Of a DNA stretch of 64,000 nt, positions 9,139 to 20,067 are shown piece after piece. Source of the DNA: Deltaproteobacteria bacterium (GTDB lineage Bacteria > Myxococcota > Kuafuiibacteriia > Kuafuiibacteriales > Kuafuiibacteriaceae); the NCBI GenBank assembly GCA_016713425.1, contig JADJPE010000005.1, forward strand, positions 4,996,501 to 5,060,500. Reading direction: 5' to 3'. The notes beneath the pieces were generated by a model, which saw nothing but the letters and a program-made list of their open reading frames with translations, did no database searches and was not told the DNA's origin. Every line of letters starts with the position of its first letter. The first letter of the stretch is position 1. The position numbers were made by a program, and so were the translations under genes.

Positions 9139-9215
9139 GCGCCCATAGCTCAATTGGATAGAGCATTGGACTTCGAATCCAAGGGCTGGGAGTTCGAGTC
9201 TCTCTGGGCGCGCCA
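9139..9215 (+). tRNA. tRNA-Arg (anticodon TCG)
   Basis: A full cloverleaf can be folded by hand: acceptor stem GCGCCCA/TGGGCGC, D-arm GCTC/GAGC, anticodon stem TTGGA/TCCAA with loop CTTCGAA (anticodon TCG, reading CGA), a 5 nt variable loop, and T-arm GGGAG/CTCTC with loop TTCGAGT. The discriminator is G and the CCA end is encoded (9213-9215). It lies alone between the rlmN-like gene and the methyltransferase gene. No integrase or att-like duplication is seen beside it. Confidence 0.97.
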
Positions 9216-9380
9216 TCATCACACTTGCATCTTTGGCGGCAGCGCTCGTCGAAACCTTTTGTGGCCTTTGCTTCTTCTCTGGCGAACGGGCTCACGCCAT
9301 GGATTTCGGAGTCGGCGCCATGTGAGCGGACCGAGACGCGTCGCGCCCACCCCTCGAGATGGGTCGCACGATGCATGGCC

Positions 9381-10442
9381 TCAGCTCCGCGGTGTTTCTG
9401 GGTTTGGTTCGGATGCGGCGGACGGCTTGGATTCGACGGCGTCGGCGGGCCGTGAAAGGGCTCGACGCTTGGATCGAGCGCTCGGTGGGGTCCCGATGAG
9501 ATACGTGACGCACAGGGGGCCGAGATAGGGCTTCCGTCCGATCTTCCACGTGTAGCCGGCGTCGCTCCCATCGAGGCTCTGGACAAGCGCGCGGAGTTCA
9601 TCCGTTGAGTAGGTCCGAAGACCGGAGATCATGCCGTCGATCCACGCAACGAGAGGGACGACCGGGAGGCCGTAAGTCAGCGCCAGTCGTGTGGGCGCTC
9701 GAGGTTGAATGAAAGGCGTGGTGAGCCAAACCTGGAGGGGTATGGTGATCGAGCCGAGCAAGAAAGCTGCGCTTCGATCGGCGAGCTCGAAAATGCCAAT
9801 GCCTGCGCCTTGGCGAACTGCATCCTGCAAGACGCCTCGAGCCTGGGGCTCATCCAGATGATGGAATGCATTGAATATTGTTCTGAAGCCCGGGATCTCG
9901 ACGCGCGTCGCGTCTACGGGATCACGCACAAAGGCTACGCGCCCAGGATTGTCGAGACTCATTTTCTCGAACGCTGTCAGGTTCGGGAAAAGGTCGGTGA
10001 GGAGGATCTGAGGTTGCGGGCCCCGAAGAGCACGGTCGAGCTCGGGCAGAAGTCTCGCCCAGGGCCCAGCCCCGCCAGCACACAGATCGACGATCTGAGC
10101 TGACTGGGTTTCACGAAGCGCGTCCGCGAGATCCGGGGCCACGACTCTGAACGGATGCAACGCCGACTGCATGACGTGCAGGTAGTCTGTCGCACACGCT
10201 CGGACGGGGGCAGGAAAGCTTGGATGATCCTCGAGCTCACGCAACCAGTCTCGGGCCAACCGCCCAGCTGTCAGGCGCCTGGCGCTTGGCTTGCGTATGA
10301 GCTCCGGGAGGGTGTCGAGAGACCTGGCCACGGCGATTTCGGATTTGCCTGGAAGGCGAAGTTGGGCGGAATCCCGCCGGATGGAAACGTTGGGTGCCTG
10401 AAGCCAGGGACTGGAACGACCGTGTCGGACAGGGGGAGGCAT
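9381..10442 (-). CDS. Predicted class I SAM-dependent methyltransferase
   Basis: A 353 aa protein with a Rossmann-type SAM-binding motif IVDLCAGGAGPWARLL near the middle, an acidic second strand (ILLTDLFPN) and a later FNAFHHLDE, where many methyltransferases place motif IV. After the fold come hydrophobic stretches (around LGSITIPLQVWLTTPF and LPVVPLVAWIDGMI), suggesting a membrane-associated substrate or surface. The start at 10442 (MPPPVR) is one choice; the frame is open up to 10574, close to the IS element, so the true start is uncertain. The substrate is unknown. The IS630-type element ends 150 bp upstream and could influence its expression. Confidence 0.68.
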   Translation of the reverse strand: MPPPVRHGRSSPWLQAPNVSIRRDSAQLRLPGKSEIAVARSLDTLPELIRKPSARRLTAGRLARDWLRELEDHPSFPAPVRACATDYLHVMQSALHPFRVVAPDLADALRETQSAQIVDLCAGGAGPWARLLPELDRALRGPQPQILLTDLFPNLTAFEKMSLDNPGRVAFVRDPVDATRVEIPGFRTIFNAFHHLDEPQARGVLQDAVRQGAGIGIFELADRSAAFLLGSITIPLQVWLTTPFIQPRAPTRLALTYGLPVVPLVAWIDGMISGLRTYSTDELRALVQSLDGSDAGYTWKIGRKPYLGPLCVTYLIGTPPSARSKRRALSRPADAVESKPSAASEPNPETPRS

Positions 10443-10591
10443 CGCGTTGATGCGGTAAGTATCGCTGCGAATGCGTTGCGGTTGCGCGGGACTTCTCGGC
10501 GAACCGCTCGTTCGCTCCGACGGCAAACAGCAGCTCGCGGGGCGTGATCTGCGCCCCCAAGAACCTGAGACCAAGAAGCGTAGTCGAGCCC

Positions 10592-10617
10592 CTAGATGTG
10601 CTCGGCCGAAATGCCGA
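10592..10617 (+). repeat. Terminal inverted repeat of IS copy 1 (passenger-gene end)
   Basis: Twenty-six bp beginning CTAGATGTGCTCGGC. It matches the inverted 12614-12639 with four mismatches. The TA inside CTAG is the expected target duplication for IS630-family elements, which are known to prefer CTAG. Confidence 0.9.
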
Positions 10618-10634
10618 TCCCTTCGTTCACTGTT

Positions 10635-10824
10635 CCCGGTTCACATTCACATTCCCCGCTCCGATTCGCGTTCCTCATGCCCGGTTCCCTGCTCCCGGGT
10701 CCCCGTTCATGCGACGCCAATCACTCCCGGACGATGGGCGACAACGGAGAGGAGCTGGGGCTGGGAGCTGGGAACAGGGGACGGGGAACAGCAATCGGAG
10801 CGGGGAATGTGAATGTGAACCGGG
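10635..10824. repeat. Long inverted-repeat segment in IS copy 1
   Basis: Two perfect 32 bp arms (10635-10666 and 10793-10824, starting CCCGGTTCACATTCACATTC) face each other across 126 bp of G/C-run sequence made of GTTCCC-like and GGGAAC-like words, so the inner part can also partly pair. It lies between the end of the passenger gene and the element end. The same structure is in copy 2. It could be a structured RNA or a DNA hairpin; no reading frame explains it. Confidence 0.9.
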
Positions 10825-10839
10825 CATCGGAATGAGTGC

Positions 10840-11234
10840 TCAGCGGGATTCGTCAGAGCCCGCCGTCTTTGCGGAGCTCATCAGGATTGCGACCAGCTCG
10901 CCGGCCTCGCGGAGCAACGGCGGGATCTCGTATTGAGGGGCCAGGTTCGCGCGTTGGACCAGGCCGAGCCAATAGACCGATTCGCGCATCTCCTTGGCCG
11001 CGAGGCTCACCTTGTGCACGAAGTCTCGCCGGCTCTGGGCGCTCGAGCCTCCTCGTAGTTGGACCCGCCCGACGTGGCCGAGCGAAGAAGCTGATCGGCA
11101 ATGTGCTTGCCAGGGCGATCTTGCGGGAGCGCGGCCACGAGCCGGACGACCGACGCTCCAAAGTCCACGAGTCGCGTGGCGATGTTGTCTCCCTTCATAC
11201 GGATGATCTGCGGAAGCCGCTCGGCTCTGTCCAC
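10840..11234 (-). pseudogene. Four-helix-bundle protein gene (23S rRNA IVP family), frameshifted
   Basis: Passenger gene of IS copy 1. Compared with the intact version in copy 2 (48595-48987), one G is missing near 11041-11046 (GCTCGAGCG here, GCTCGGAGCG there). The frame is therefore lost after the family motif SGGSNYEEAR, and the rest of the bundle (FVHKVSLAAKEM onwards in copy 2) is out of frame. The first half also differs by Ala for Val in the LVAALP stretch. Either a real inactivation or a sequencing indel. Confidence 0.85.
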
Positions 11235-11301
11235 GACGTTCGCTCCGGAAATCGTTCCGGTCGAACGCAGCGGATGGACCACCGCGGATGCGCGTCCGAT
11301 C

Positions 11302-12551
11302 TCATGCCTGGAGCGGCCTACCCGTATAGGTCCAGCGGAACGGCTTGGCGAGCACCCTGTTGAAGTATTCGACGAATTGGAAAACGCGCGATCGCAGATC
11401 GTCGATCGAAGTGAAGCTGGATCGTTTGAGAAGCCGCCGGGCGAGGATAGAGAACCAGATTTCGACCTGGTTGAGCCAGGAGCAATGACGGGGCGTGTAG
11501 ACGAAGCGAATCCGATGAGACGGATCTTCAAGGAACTTCCGGCGCGTCTTCTTTGACTTCAAGATGCCCTGCTTGCCCTTCACGCCAAGGGCCTCCTCCA
11601 ACCCGCAGCGCCGCGCGACGAGCCGCACGAGGCTCGCGGATCGGTGCGTGTCGAGTTGGTCGACGACGAAGATCCACGTTGCCCCAGGATCGCTTTCAAC
11701 CGTCTTGTCGATGTGGGCCGCGAAGTCGGCCTCGGTGCGAGTCGATCCAATCGACGGACAGATTACTTTGCCCGTCGCCACATCGAAGTTCGCGATCAAC
11801 GACAACGTGCCGTGGCGGATGTACTCGAACTCGACCCGTTCGACGAGGCCGGGTCGCACCGGTTTCGTTTCGTGGAGGCGCTCGAGCGCCTGCATCCCCG
11901 TCTTCTCGTCGGTGCTCACCACGTGCGTACCCACGGCCGCGAGTTCGGGAGCGTCGCGGTACGTGTCGCAGATCTTCTCGACGTCTGCCTGGTGCTGCTC
12001 GGGCGCTTCGCGCTTGTCCCGCGAAGTCAGCCAGTACTGACTCTTGTGCGGTCGCAGGTCCGACTCGCTAAAAAACGGTCGACCTGCCTCGGTGAGATGC
12101 TCTCGACGATCCCCCTCTTCATCGCTTCGCGCGCCAGCTCCGGTGGCGTCCAGTGCGAGACCGGAAGTCCGCTTTCCGCAGGCGGCTCGCAGGCCAACGC
12201 GATGATCGATGCCACTTCTTCCGGGGTAAACTTCGAGGGTGCGCCACTCCGCTCGTTGTCCTCAAGCACGCCGAGGATCAGCTTCTCCAGATCCTTGCCG
12301 TTCGCGCCTCCATTCTCTGCATCGACCAGGGCTGCGCTTGCTCCAACCCAACGGACACGCCACCGCCGCACACGTTGCCGGTCCACGCCCAGCTCGTCTG
12401 CTTGCTCCTCGTTGTTTCGGCCCTCGGCTGACATCAGCACGATCCGGCACCGCTCCACCAACCGCTGTGGCGCCACCTTCGCCCGCGTAAGTGGCTCGAG
12501 CACAGCCCTCTGCTTCGGCGTCACCTCGACACTGACCGACCTCTTGCCCAT
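11302..12551 (-). CDS. IS630-family transposase, two frames joined by -1 frameshift (copy 1)
   Basis: The first frame starts at ATG 12551 (MGKRSVSVEV), which has a strong GGGAGGGG ribosome-binding sequence. It encodes the N-terminal helix-turn-helix region and alone would give 174 aa. At 12075-12069 it crosses T TTT TTA; a -1 slip there continues into the second frame (S-E-S-D-L-R-P-H-K, then YWLTS), giving about 416 aa in all. The second frame carries the DDE catalytic core: Asp in STDEKT, Asp in VVDQLDTH and Glu in WLNQVEIWF, the IS630/Tc1-mariner pattern. Both frames are intact in this copy, so it is the likely active one. Differences from copy 2 in the second frame include Ser/Pro, Asn/His, Val/Met and Trp/Gly. 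Confidence 0.9.
12069..12075 (-). promoter_or_regulatory. Programmed -1 frameshift heptamer in transposase (copy 1)
   Basis: Read on the minus strand, the heptamer T TTT TTA is in the zero frame as CGT-TTT-TTA, exactly the X XXY YYZ arrangement needed for tandem slippage. A -1 shift joins the helix-turn-helix frame to the DDE frame. A small stem AGTCAG/CTGACT lies about 26 nt downstream, a weak candidate stimulator. The zero frame ends soon after the site. Confidence 0.8.
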
Positions 12552-12613
12552 ACGATCCCCTCCCTGGAGATCGCCACACCATGATCCGCGCTCGAGGTCT
12601 GCGCAAGAGCGGC

Positions 12614-12635
12614 TCGAAATCTCAGCCGAGCACAT

Positions 12636-12639
<4 letters not shown>
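12614..12639 (-). repeat. Terminal inverted repeat of IS copy 1 (transposase end)
   Basis: Partner of 10592-10617. Its outer CTAG (12636-12639) provides, on the minus strand, the TAG stop codon of lon. Confidence 0.9.
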
Positions 12640-15080
<2,441 letters not shown>

Positions 15081-15146
15081 GGCGAAGACATCGTTGCATC
15101 CGGAGGTCGAGGGTGCAACTCCTACCGCGCATTTGGCGCGCGGATT

Positions 15147-15500
15147 TCATTCGCTAAAGGAATAGACGACCTTGAGGAGCTGTCCTTTCGTGACCTTGAC
15201 CTCCATCTCGGATTCGTCTCCGCCTTTCACGAGTTGGATGACATGCTTTCCGGGGCGGGTGGCGGTCACGGTGAGATCCTTGGCGAGACCCACCTTCTTC
15301 CCGTCGAGATGCACGACCACTTCCCCAGGCTCGATTTGCCACTCGATGCCCGTGGTCACCTGGGCCTTTTTGGACGAGGCTGCGGCGCACGATGACGTGC
15401 GATCGGCCCTCGTCGCATGTGCTACGCCTGAGGTGAGCGGTACGAGACCTAGGCAGAGTAGAATGGTCGGTCCGAGGCTGCGAAGCGTGAGATCTTTCAT
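15147..15500 (-). CDS. Small secreted protein with PEGA-like domain
   Basis: 117 aa from ATG 15500 (MKDLTL), chosen because AAGGAC sits just upstream; an ATG at 15536 is also open. The N-terminus is a signal peptide (hydrophobic TILLCLGLVPLTSGVA followed by A-H-A). The mature part reads like a PEGA carbohydrate-binding or surface repeat: GEVVVHLDGKKVG, then RPGKHVIQLV and a final beta strand. It is probably periplasmic or surface-bound. It lies between the wzz-like gene and lon on the same strand, so it may be co-transcribed with them. The specific role is unknown. Confidence 0.7.
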   Translation of the reverse strand: MKDLTLRSLGPTILLCLGLVPLTSGVAHATRADRTSSCAAASSKKAQVTTGIEWQIEPGEVVVHLDGKKVGLAKDLTVTATRPGKHVIQLVKGGDESEMEVKVTKGQLLKVVYSFSE

Positions 15501-15647
15501 GATGTCCTTCGGAATGGTCTCAGCTTTGTTACGCACGAAGCAAGCGCCACCTCGGCCGACGCCCGCCTCCCTGGACGCGGTCGGTGCTCGTGCTCGTTTC
15601 TCGCCTTTCCTGGCTGGGTGATCGGGGGCGGCGGTGAAGACCGCAAT

Positions 15648-17027
15648 TTATCGACGACTTCGGACGGGCGGCAGTTCGGCGAGGACAGCCAGGGCCGTCT
15701 GTTCTTCAACTTCGGACGGGTGACTGAACGTCTGGCGGAACGCTTCCAAGAGAGCGGCCAGTCCGAGCCCGATGGCTGCAGTCACGAGCATGCCCATGAC
15801 CATCAACTGGTTTCGATTGGGCTTGGAAGGCAGGCCCGGCACGCGCGGAGGATCGACGAGCTGGAAGTTCTCTTGGAAGCTGTTCGCGGCGAGCAGTCGA
15901 TCCTGAACCGTGTGTGCCCGCCGTTCGAGCATGGCGCGCTGCTGGGATTCGAGCTGGCTCGCTTCGGCGGATAGGCGTGCCCACTCGGATTGGAGTCCAG
16001 GCTTGCGAATGGAGATCTTCTCAAGGTCTGCTTTGCGCACGTGAAGGCGCTGGATGCGCTCGGCCACCATCATTCGACACTGATCCGGCGTCATCGATGC
16101 CCTCCGAGCGGCTGGTTCGCTCCCCTGGTTTTGGTCCTTGTCGCGTTCTGTCTGGCAGAGCTCGCGCTGCGCCTGGATCTCGGAGGTCTTGCGAGTGACC
16201 GCGGGGTGATTCTCCGTGTATTGCTGCAGCAGGACCTCGCGCTCTCGCTGAAGGTTTCTTAGCGCTTGGCACTGGGGACCGGTGCGCTGCGGGCGCGTTG
16301 GGGTGGGGTCCGGTTCGTCTGCGCTCGCGAAGCACCGCTTCATGTCGCCTTCGGCGCTTCGTATCTGGGTTTCGATGTCGCGAAGCGGCGATCCTTGCGG
16401 TTCACCCGTCTCTGGCGCGCGAATCACGATTTCAGGGTGTGCGGCCTGAAACTCGAAGAGACGCTGCTGGGCGTCCGCAACTTTGGGCGTCAGCTCGCGG
16501 AGCCCGCGGTCCAGAGCCTCGAGGGATCGAGCGTAGGGCGAGTCGAGCAGGTCCGACACGCTCGACAGCACGCGCTCGGTCACGAACGCCACGACGCGCT
16601 GCGCTTCTTTGGGTTGAGTCGACTCGAAACGAACGCCCACCGAGCCGCTTTCGCGGTCGAGGCCAAGCTCCCGCTTGAGATTCTTTAGCGCCATCTCGTA
16701 GGGCATCGACGCGCGCGTTCCGGGGTAGAGGTCCAACTCGTTGATGATGAGCATGAGTTCTTCGTTGGACGCGACCTCGCGCATCGTCGTGTTCAACAGA
16801 TGCTGAACGTAGTGCTCGCCGAGGGCCTCGGTCCGAACGACGATGGTTGCGCGTGACTCATAGATCTTGGGGCGGGACAGGTAGTAGAGCACCGTGGCCA
16901 CTGCGCCGATGGCTGCGATCATCACCAGAAGACGGATTCGGTGCATGATGATACGTCGGCTGATCACGAGCGGATCGACCTGGATCCGCAGGCCGCCGAT
17001 ATCAAACTCCTTGCCCTTGAGCTCCAT
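15648..17027 (-). CDS. Polysaccharide chain-length determinant (Wzz/GumC-like)
   Basis: 459 aa with the Wzz layout. There is a short cytoplasmic N-terminus, a membrane segment at about 32-50, a large periplasmic domain with coiled-coil (roughly 160-380, rich in Glu/Gln/Arg), a Pro-rich PPRVPGLPSKPNR just before the second membrane segment (about 407-428), and a short C-terminal tail. No tyrosine-kinase domain follows, so it is a stand-alone co-polymerase. It would set the length of an exported polysaccharide. The sugar phosphotransferase (25253) and the ligase-like protein (37809) in this window may serve the same class of pathway, though they are not adjacent. The start is only 19 bp from the divergent aminotransferase start. 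Confidence 0.85.
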   Translation of the reverse strand: MELKGKEFDIGGLRIQVDPLVISRRIIMHRIRLLVMIAAIGAVATVLYYLSRPKIYESRATIVVRTEALGEHYVQHLLNTTMREVASNEELMLIINELDLYPGTRASMPYEMALKNLKRELGLDRESGSVGVRFESTQPKEAQRVVAFVTERVLSSVSDLLDSPYARSLEALDRGLRELTPKVADAQQRLFEFQAAHPEIVIRAPETGEPQGSPLRDIETQIRSAEGDMKRCFASADEPDPTPTRPQRTGPQCQALRNLQREREVLLQQYTENHPAVTRKTSEIQAQRELCQTERDKDQNQGSEPAARRASMTPDQCRMMVAERIQRLHVRKADLEKISIRKPGLQSEWARLSAEASQLESQQRAMLERRAHTVQDRLLAANSFQENFQLVDPPRVPGLPSKPNRNQLMVMGMLVTAAIGLGLAALLEAFRQTFSHPSEVEEQTALAVLAELPPVRSRR

Positions 17028-17046
17028 TGCTCATCAGATACCACGC

Positions 17047-17934
17047 ATGCCTTCCGCCGTGATGCTCAACGGGACCCTCTGTGCACCCGAACAGGCCACA
17101 ATCTCTGTTCTGGATCGGGGTTTCCTGTATGGAGACTCGGTCTACGAGGTCATTCGCACCTATGGCGGTGTTCCGTTTGAGCTTGGCCGGCACCTCCAGC
17201 GTCTGGATGAGTCCGCGCGTCGCATTGGGATGGCGCTGCCTTGTGACGTCGCCACCATCGAGGCCGAGGTTTGGGGGGCACATGAGGCGACTCGGAACCC
17301 GGAGAGCTACCTCCGCGTCGTGTGTACCCGCGGCAGCGGGGAGATTTCGCTGGACCCGGCCGTGGCCCGGGATCCCCAGCGGATCGTGATTGCGCAGGCG
17401 CTCAATGCGCCGCCGCAAGTCGTCTACGAGGAGGGCGTTCGGGTGGCCCTGGTCGGGGTGCGCCGAAATCTCAAGGCCGCGATCGATCCCCAGGCCAAGA
17501 CCGGAAACTATTTGAACTCCGTCTTGGCCTTTGGCGAGGCTCGGCGCGGCGGGTTCTACGAGGCCATCATGCTGGACCACCGCGACTTGGTCACTGAAGG
17601 GGCGTCGTCGAATGTCTTCGCCGTCTTTGGGAGCACGCTCGTGACGCCGCCCCTCGAGGCGGGCATCCTCAAGGGCGTGACGCGAACCGTCGTCACGGAG
17701 GTCGCCTCGCAAGGCGGCCTTCAGGTGCTCAACCTTCCACTCACGGAGTCAGCGCTCTTGAGCGCCGATGAAGTGTTCATCACGTCCTCGATCCGTGAGA
17801 TCGTGCCCGTCGTCGCCATTGGGGAAACCGAGATCGGGCGTGAACCGGGGCCCATCTATCGCGAGGTTCGCCGCTTGTTCGGAGCCTACGTAAAGACCTA
17901 TATCGCAAACCATTATGTGGCTCCAAGGCCGTAG
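17047..17934 (+). CDS. Class IV aminotransferase (branched-chain or D-amino acid type)
   Basis: 295 aa PLP enzyme of fold type IV. Visible family marks are VLDRGFLYGDSVYEVIRTY near the N-terminus, the R-x-x-R-x-x-x-S pattern (HLQRLDESARRIGM), the PLP Lys in QAKTGNYLNSVLA, the Glu of VTEGASSNVF that binds the pyridine nitrogen, and GILKGVTRTVV with SADEVFITSS for phosphate and substrate contacts. Members include IlvE, D-alanine aminotransferase and 4-amino-4-deoxychorismate lyase; the sequence fits IlvE/Dat best but the substrate cannot be fixed by eye. ATG 17047 is the likely start; ATG 17062 is an alternative. No convincing Shine-Dalgarno sequence is present in the 19 bp between it and the divergent wzz-like gene. 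Confidence 0.88.
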   Translation: MPSAVMLNGTLCAPEQATISVLDRGFLYGDSVYEVIRTYGGVPFELGRHLQRLDESARRIGMALPCDVATIEAEVWGAHEATRNPESYLRVVCTRGSGEISLDPAVARDPQRIVIAQALNAPPQVVYEEGVRVALVGVRRNLKAAIDPQAKTGNYLNSVLAFGEARRGGFYEAIMLDHRDLVTEGASSNVFAVFGSTLVTPPLEAGILKGVTRTVVTEVASQGGLQVLNLPLTESALLSADEVFITSSIREIVPVVAIGETEIGREPGPIYREVRRLFGAYVKTYIANHYVAPRP

Positions 17935-18032
17935 CGAGATGACACGGCGAGGCAACCTGCCACGTCTGGGGCGCCGGCCGGTGGGCACAGGTCCGAAGTG
18001 CCGCCATCCGCCCGCGCTGAGTATTGGGCGGA

Positions 18033-18060
18033 AGTGCAACGATGGCGCAAACGTTGCACT
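18033..18060. promoter_or_regulatory. Hairpin or operator-like palindrome upstream of PilZ gene
   Basis: A perfect 9 bp inverted repeat AGTGCAACG (18033-18041) / CGTTGCACT (18052-18060) around a 10 nt loop, in the 186 bp between the aminotransferase stop and the PilZ start. It has no T-run after it, so it is not a classical terminator. It could be a protein-binding site or an mRNA hairpin. Confidence 0.5.
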
Positions 18061-18120
18061 CGGCTCAATCACCGACGCTCAGCCCTTGGTCCTTGGCCGG
18101 CAGGGTGACGTGGTGGGAGA

Positions 18121-18534
18121 ATGATGAGCATATTGGATCAGAGAAGCGCACCGCGGGTTCGTGTTCAAGGGCTTCGCTTGGCCCTCCCCGACGGAGACCG
18201 CTTCGTTCGCGGCAACGTTTCGGTCGGGGGCGTTGGCTTCGAGACCGACGAATGTTTGCCGCTGGCCGTGGGGGATACGATTCGAGTCACCCTCGCCGCG
18301 ACGGAAGACGACGAGGCGCTCGATTTCGTCGCAAGCGTCCGACACATCAAGGTGCCTCAACAGGGGCAGCCCTTCTACGTGGGGGCCGCTTTCCATGAGC
18401 CCGACGAATTGGTGATCAACCCTCTTTTTCGTTTCGTCGAGGAGTCTTTGCTCGCGGCCTTCTCGAAGCCAGGGCGGCTGAACGCTTCGGCCCGCGCCGG
18501 CACGTTGTTGGCCGACATGGCGTATTCATCTTGA
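18121..18534 (+). CDS. PilZ-domain protein
   Basis: 137 aa and essentially one PilZ domain. The RxxxR-type c-di-GMP contact is seen in RSAPRVRV near residue 8 and the second motif in NVSVGGVGFETDE near residue 38 (consensus D/N-x-S-x-x-G). A beta-barrel-like run follows, ending in FYVGAAFHE. PilZ proteins bind cyclic di-GMP and usually act through a protein partner, often in motility or polysaccharide control; the nearby chain-length gene would fit but is not proof. ATG 18121 has GGGAG just upstream. It is followed by rsmG after 59 bp. Confidence 0.85.
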   Translation: MMSILDQRSAPRVRVQGLRLALPDGDRFVRGNVSVGGVGFETDECLPLAVGDTIRVTLAATEDDEALDFVASVRHIKVPQQGQPFYVGAAFHEPDELVINPLFRFVEESLLAAFSKPGRLNASARAGTLLADMAYSS

Positions 18535-18593
18535 CCGGGCCCCAGCGAGGCGCGGACATACGGGTCTGAGGCCTTCCCGGAGGCCTGATCCGG

Positions 18594-19304
18594 ATGAGCA
18601 CGCGGGACGAAGACGCGTATGAGGCGGCGCTTGTTGAGGGCGCGCGCGCGATCGGACTCGACCTCTCCGCAGCCATGGTGGATGCGCTCGCTCGGCACCA
18701 GGGTCTCGTCAATCACTGGGCCAAGAAGATCAATCTGACGACGATTCGAGGACCGGCCGAGCAGGCGACGCTCCACGGGCTCGACTCATTGCTGTTCTTA
18801 GAGATGCTCGAAACGAACGGCCCCTCCGAAGTGACGGTGGTGGACGTCGGCTCGGGCGCGGGCTTTCCTGGGATTGTGATGGCGCTTGGACGCCCCTCTC
18901 TGCGGATGACTTTGCTTGAGCCCATACGTCGACGGGCCTCTTTTCTTCGCGTCGCCCTTGCGAAGCTTGAGCGTCCTGACGTCCGGGCGGTGGAGGGCCG
19001 CCTCGAAGCGCCGGGGGCGCCGGGGGCGGCAGGGGCGGCAGGGGCGCGCTTGGACGTCTGGCCGGCGGACGTCATCGTGTCCCGGGCGACCGTTCCGCCG
19101 CATCTTCTCGCGCCGCTGGCCGCACCGCGCCTTTGCCCTGGGGGTGCACTGATCTTCTCTTCGGGGGCGGCGGCGATCGGCGAGGTCGACGTGAAGAACC
19201 TCGCGGCTTCGACTGGGTTCGCGCACGCGGCGCGCCGGCGCTTCATCCTTCCGGGTGGGCAAGTCCGGGTGCTCGACCGTTTTGTTCGGCAACCAGAGCG
19301 TTGA
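18594..19304 (+). CDS. rsmG: 16S rRNA (guanine-N7) methyltransferase RsmG
   Basis: 236 aa GidB/RsmG, which methylates N7 of G527 in 16S rRNA using SAM. Evidence: the N-terminal helix ending in HWAKKINLTTI, the SAM motif VVDVGSGAGFPGIVMAL, the second acidic strand LLEPIRRRASFL and the catalytic-region SRATVPP (usually S-R-A). Between motifs lies a Gly/Ala/Pro run (GAPGAAGAAGA) encoded by a GGGGGCG/GGGGCA microsatellite near 19014-19046, a local insertion relative to the family. First gene of a probable rsmG, HEAT-protein, pseudouridine synthase run on the plus strand. Confidence 0.92.
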   Translation: MSTRDEDAYEAALVEGARAIGLDLSAAMVDALARHQGLVNHWAKKINLTTIRGPAEQATLHGLDSLLFLEMLETNGPSEVTVVDVGSGAGFPGIVMALGRPSLRMTLLEPIRRRASFLRVALAKLERPDVRAVEGRLEAPGAPGAAGAAGARLDVWPADVIVSRATVPPHLLAPLAAPRLCPGGALIFSSGAAAIGEVDVKNLAASTGFAHAARRRFILPGGQVRVLDRFVRQPER

Positions 19305-19338
19305 CCGACTTCGACGAGGACGTTATCGCTGAAGAACT

Positions 19339-20067
19339 TTGGGCGTTCTGGATATCTTGAAGCGCAAGACACCTCTCGAAAAGGCTACGAAGGATCTGCG
19401 AGAGCCTTACGCACAACCCGAGTATCGGCGCGCGGCGATGGACAAGCTGTTCGAGATGGGCACGGACGAAGCCTACACCGCATTGCTTCAGCGATTCACC
19501 TTCAATGCCAGCGGGCAGATTGCGGACGAGGCCGAGAAGCTCGAGCTCGTCGAACGGCTGGTGGAGGTGGGGGGACCGGCGGTCGAGGCTACGAAGCGCT
19601 TCATTGCGTCGGAAAAGAAGATCGCGTTCCCGATCCGCGCGCTGATTCGCATGCTCCCGAAGGCCGAGGCGCTGACCTACTTGTGTGATGTGCTCAAGCG
19701 ATATGAGCCTCTCGATCACCGGTCGACCGAGGCGAAGCTGAACCTGATCGTCAGCATCAGTGAGTCCATCGAGTCGAAGGATGCGGTGATCTTCGTTCCG
19801 TACCTGCAGGACCATTCGGATGACGTCCAGTTTCAAGCGATTGGTGCGCTCGAGCGCGCCGGGAATCCAGAGACGCGCCTGGCGATCTGCGATGTCTGCT
19901 GCAGCGATGCGCACGCCGCGCGAATTCAGCGCCGCGCAGCCCAGGCGCTCTCGGACCTCGGTTGGTCGGTCAAGGAGCGGTTCGAGGATTTCACGCCCGA
20001 CCTGAAGAGCGACTACGTGATCGGCAAGAAGGGACTTTTGGCGAAGAAACAATCGGCGGCCGGATGA
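19339..20067 (+). CDS. HEAT-repeat protein
   Basis: 242 aa, predicted all-helical, with repeated helix pairs of HEAT type (for example AAMDKLFEMGTDEAYTALLQ and HSDDVQFQAIGALERAGN). The start is TTG at 19339 (M-G-V-L-D-I-L-K). No ATG earlier in frame gives a better start and the protein reads as complete. Its stop overlaps the next gene's start (ATGA at 20064-20067), so it is translationally coupled with the pseudouridine synthase. No catalytic motif. It is probably a cytoplasmic scaffold or binding protein; the partner is unknown. Confidence 0.75.
   Translation: MGVLDILKRKTPLEKATKDLREPYAQPEYRRAAMDKLFEMGTDEAYTALLQRFTFNASGQIADEAEKLELVERLVEVGGPAVEATKRFIASEKKIAFPIRALIRMLPKAEALTYLCDVLKRYEPLDHRSTEAKLNLIVSISESIESKDAVIFVPYLQDHSDDVQFQAIGALERAGNPETRLAICDVCCSDAHAARIQRRAAQALSDLGWSVKERFEDFTPDLKSDYVIGKKGLLAKKQSAAG

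Noticed and set aside
9139..9215. tRNA-Arg as an integration site
   Set aside because: No integrase gene and no repeat of the tRNA 3' end was found in the flanking sequence.
18001..18120. c-di-GMP riboswitch before the PilZ gene
   Set aside because: The region has one good hairpin but I could not find the conserved junction and tetraloop-receptor features of either known c-di-GMP class.
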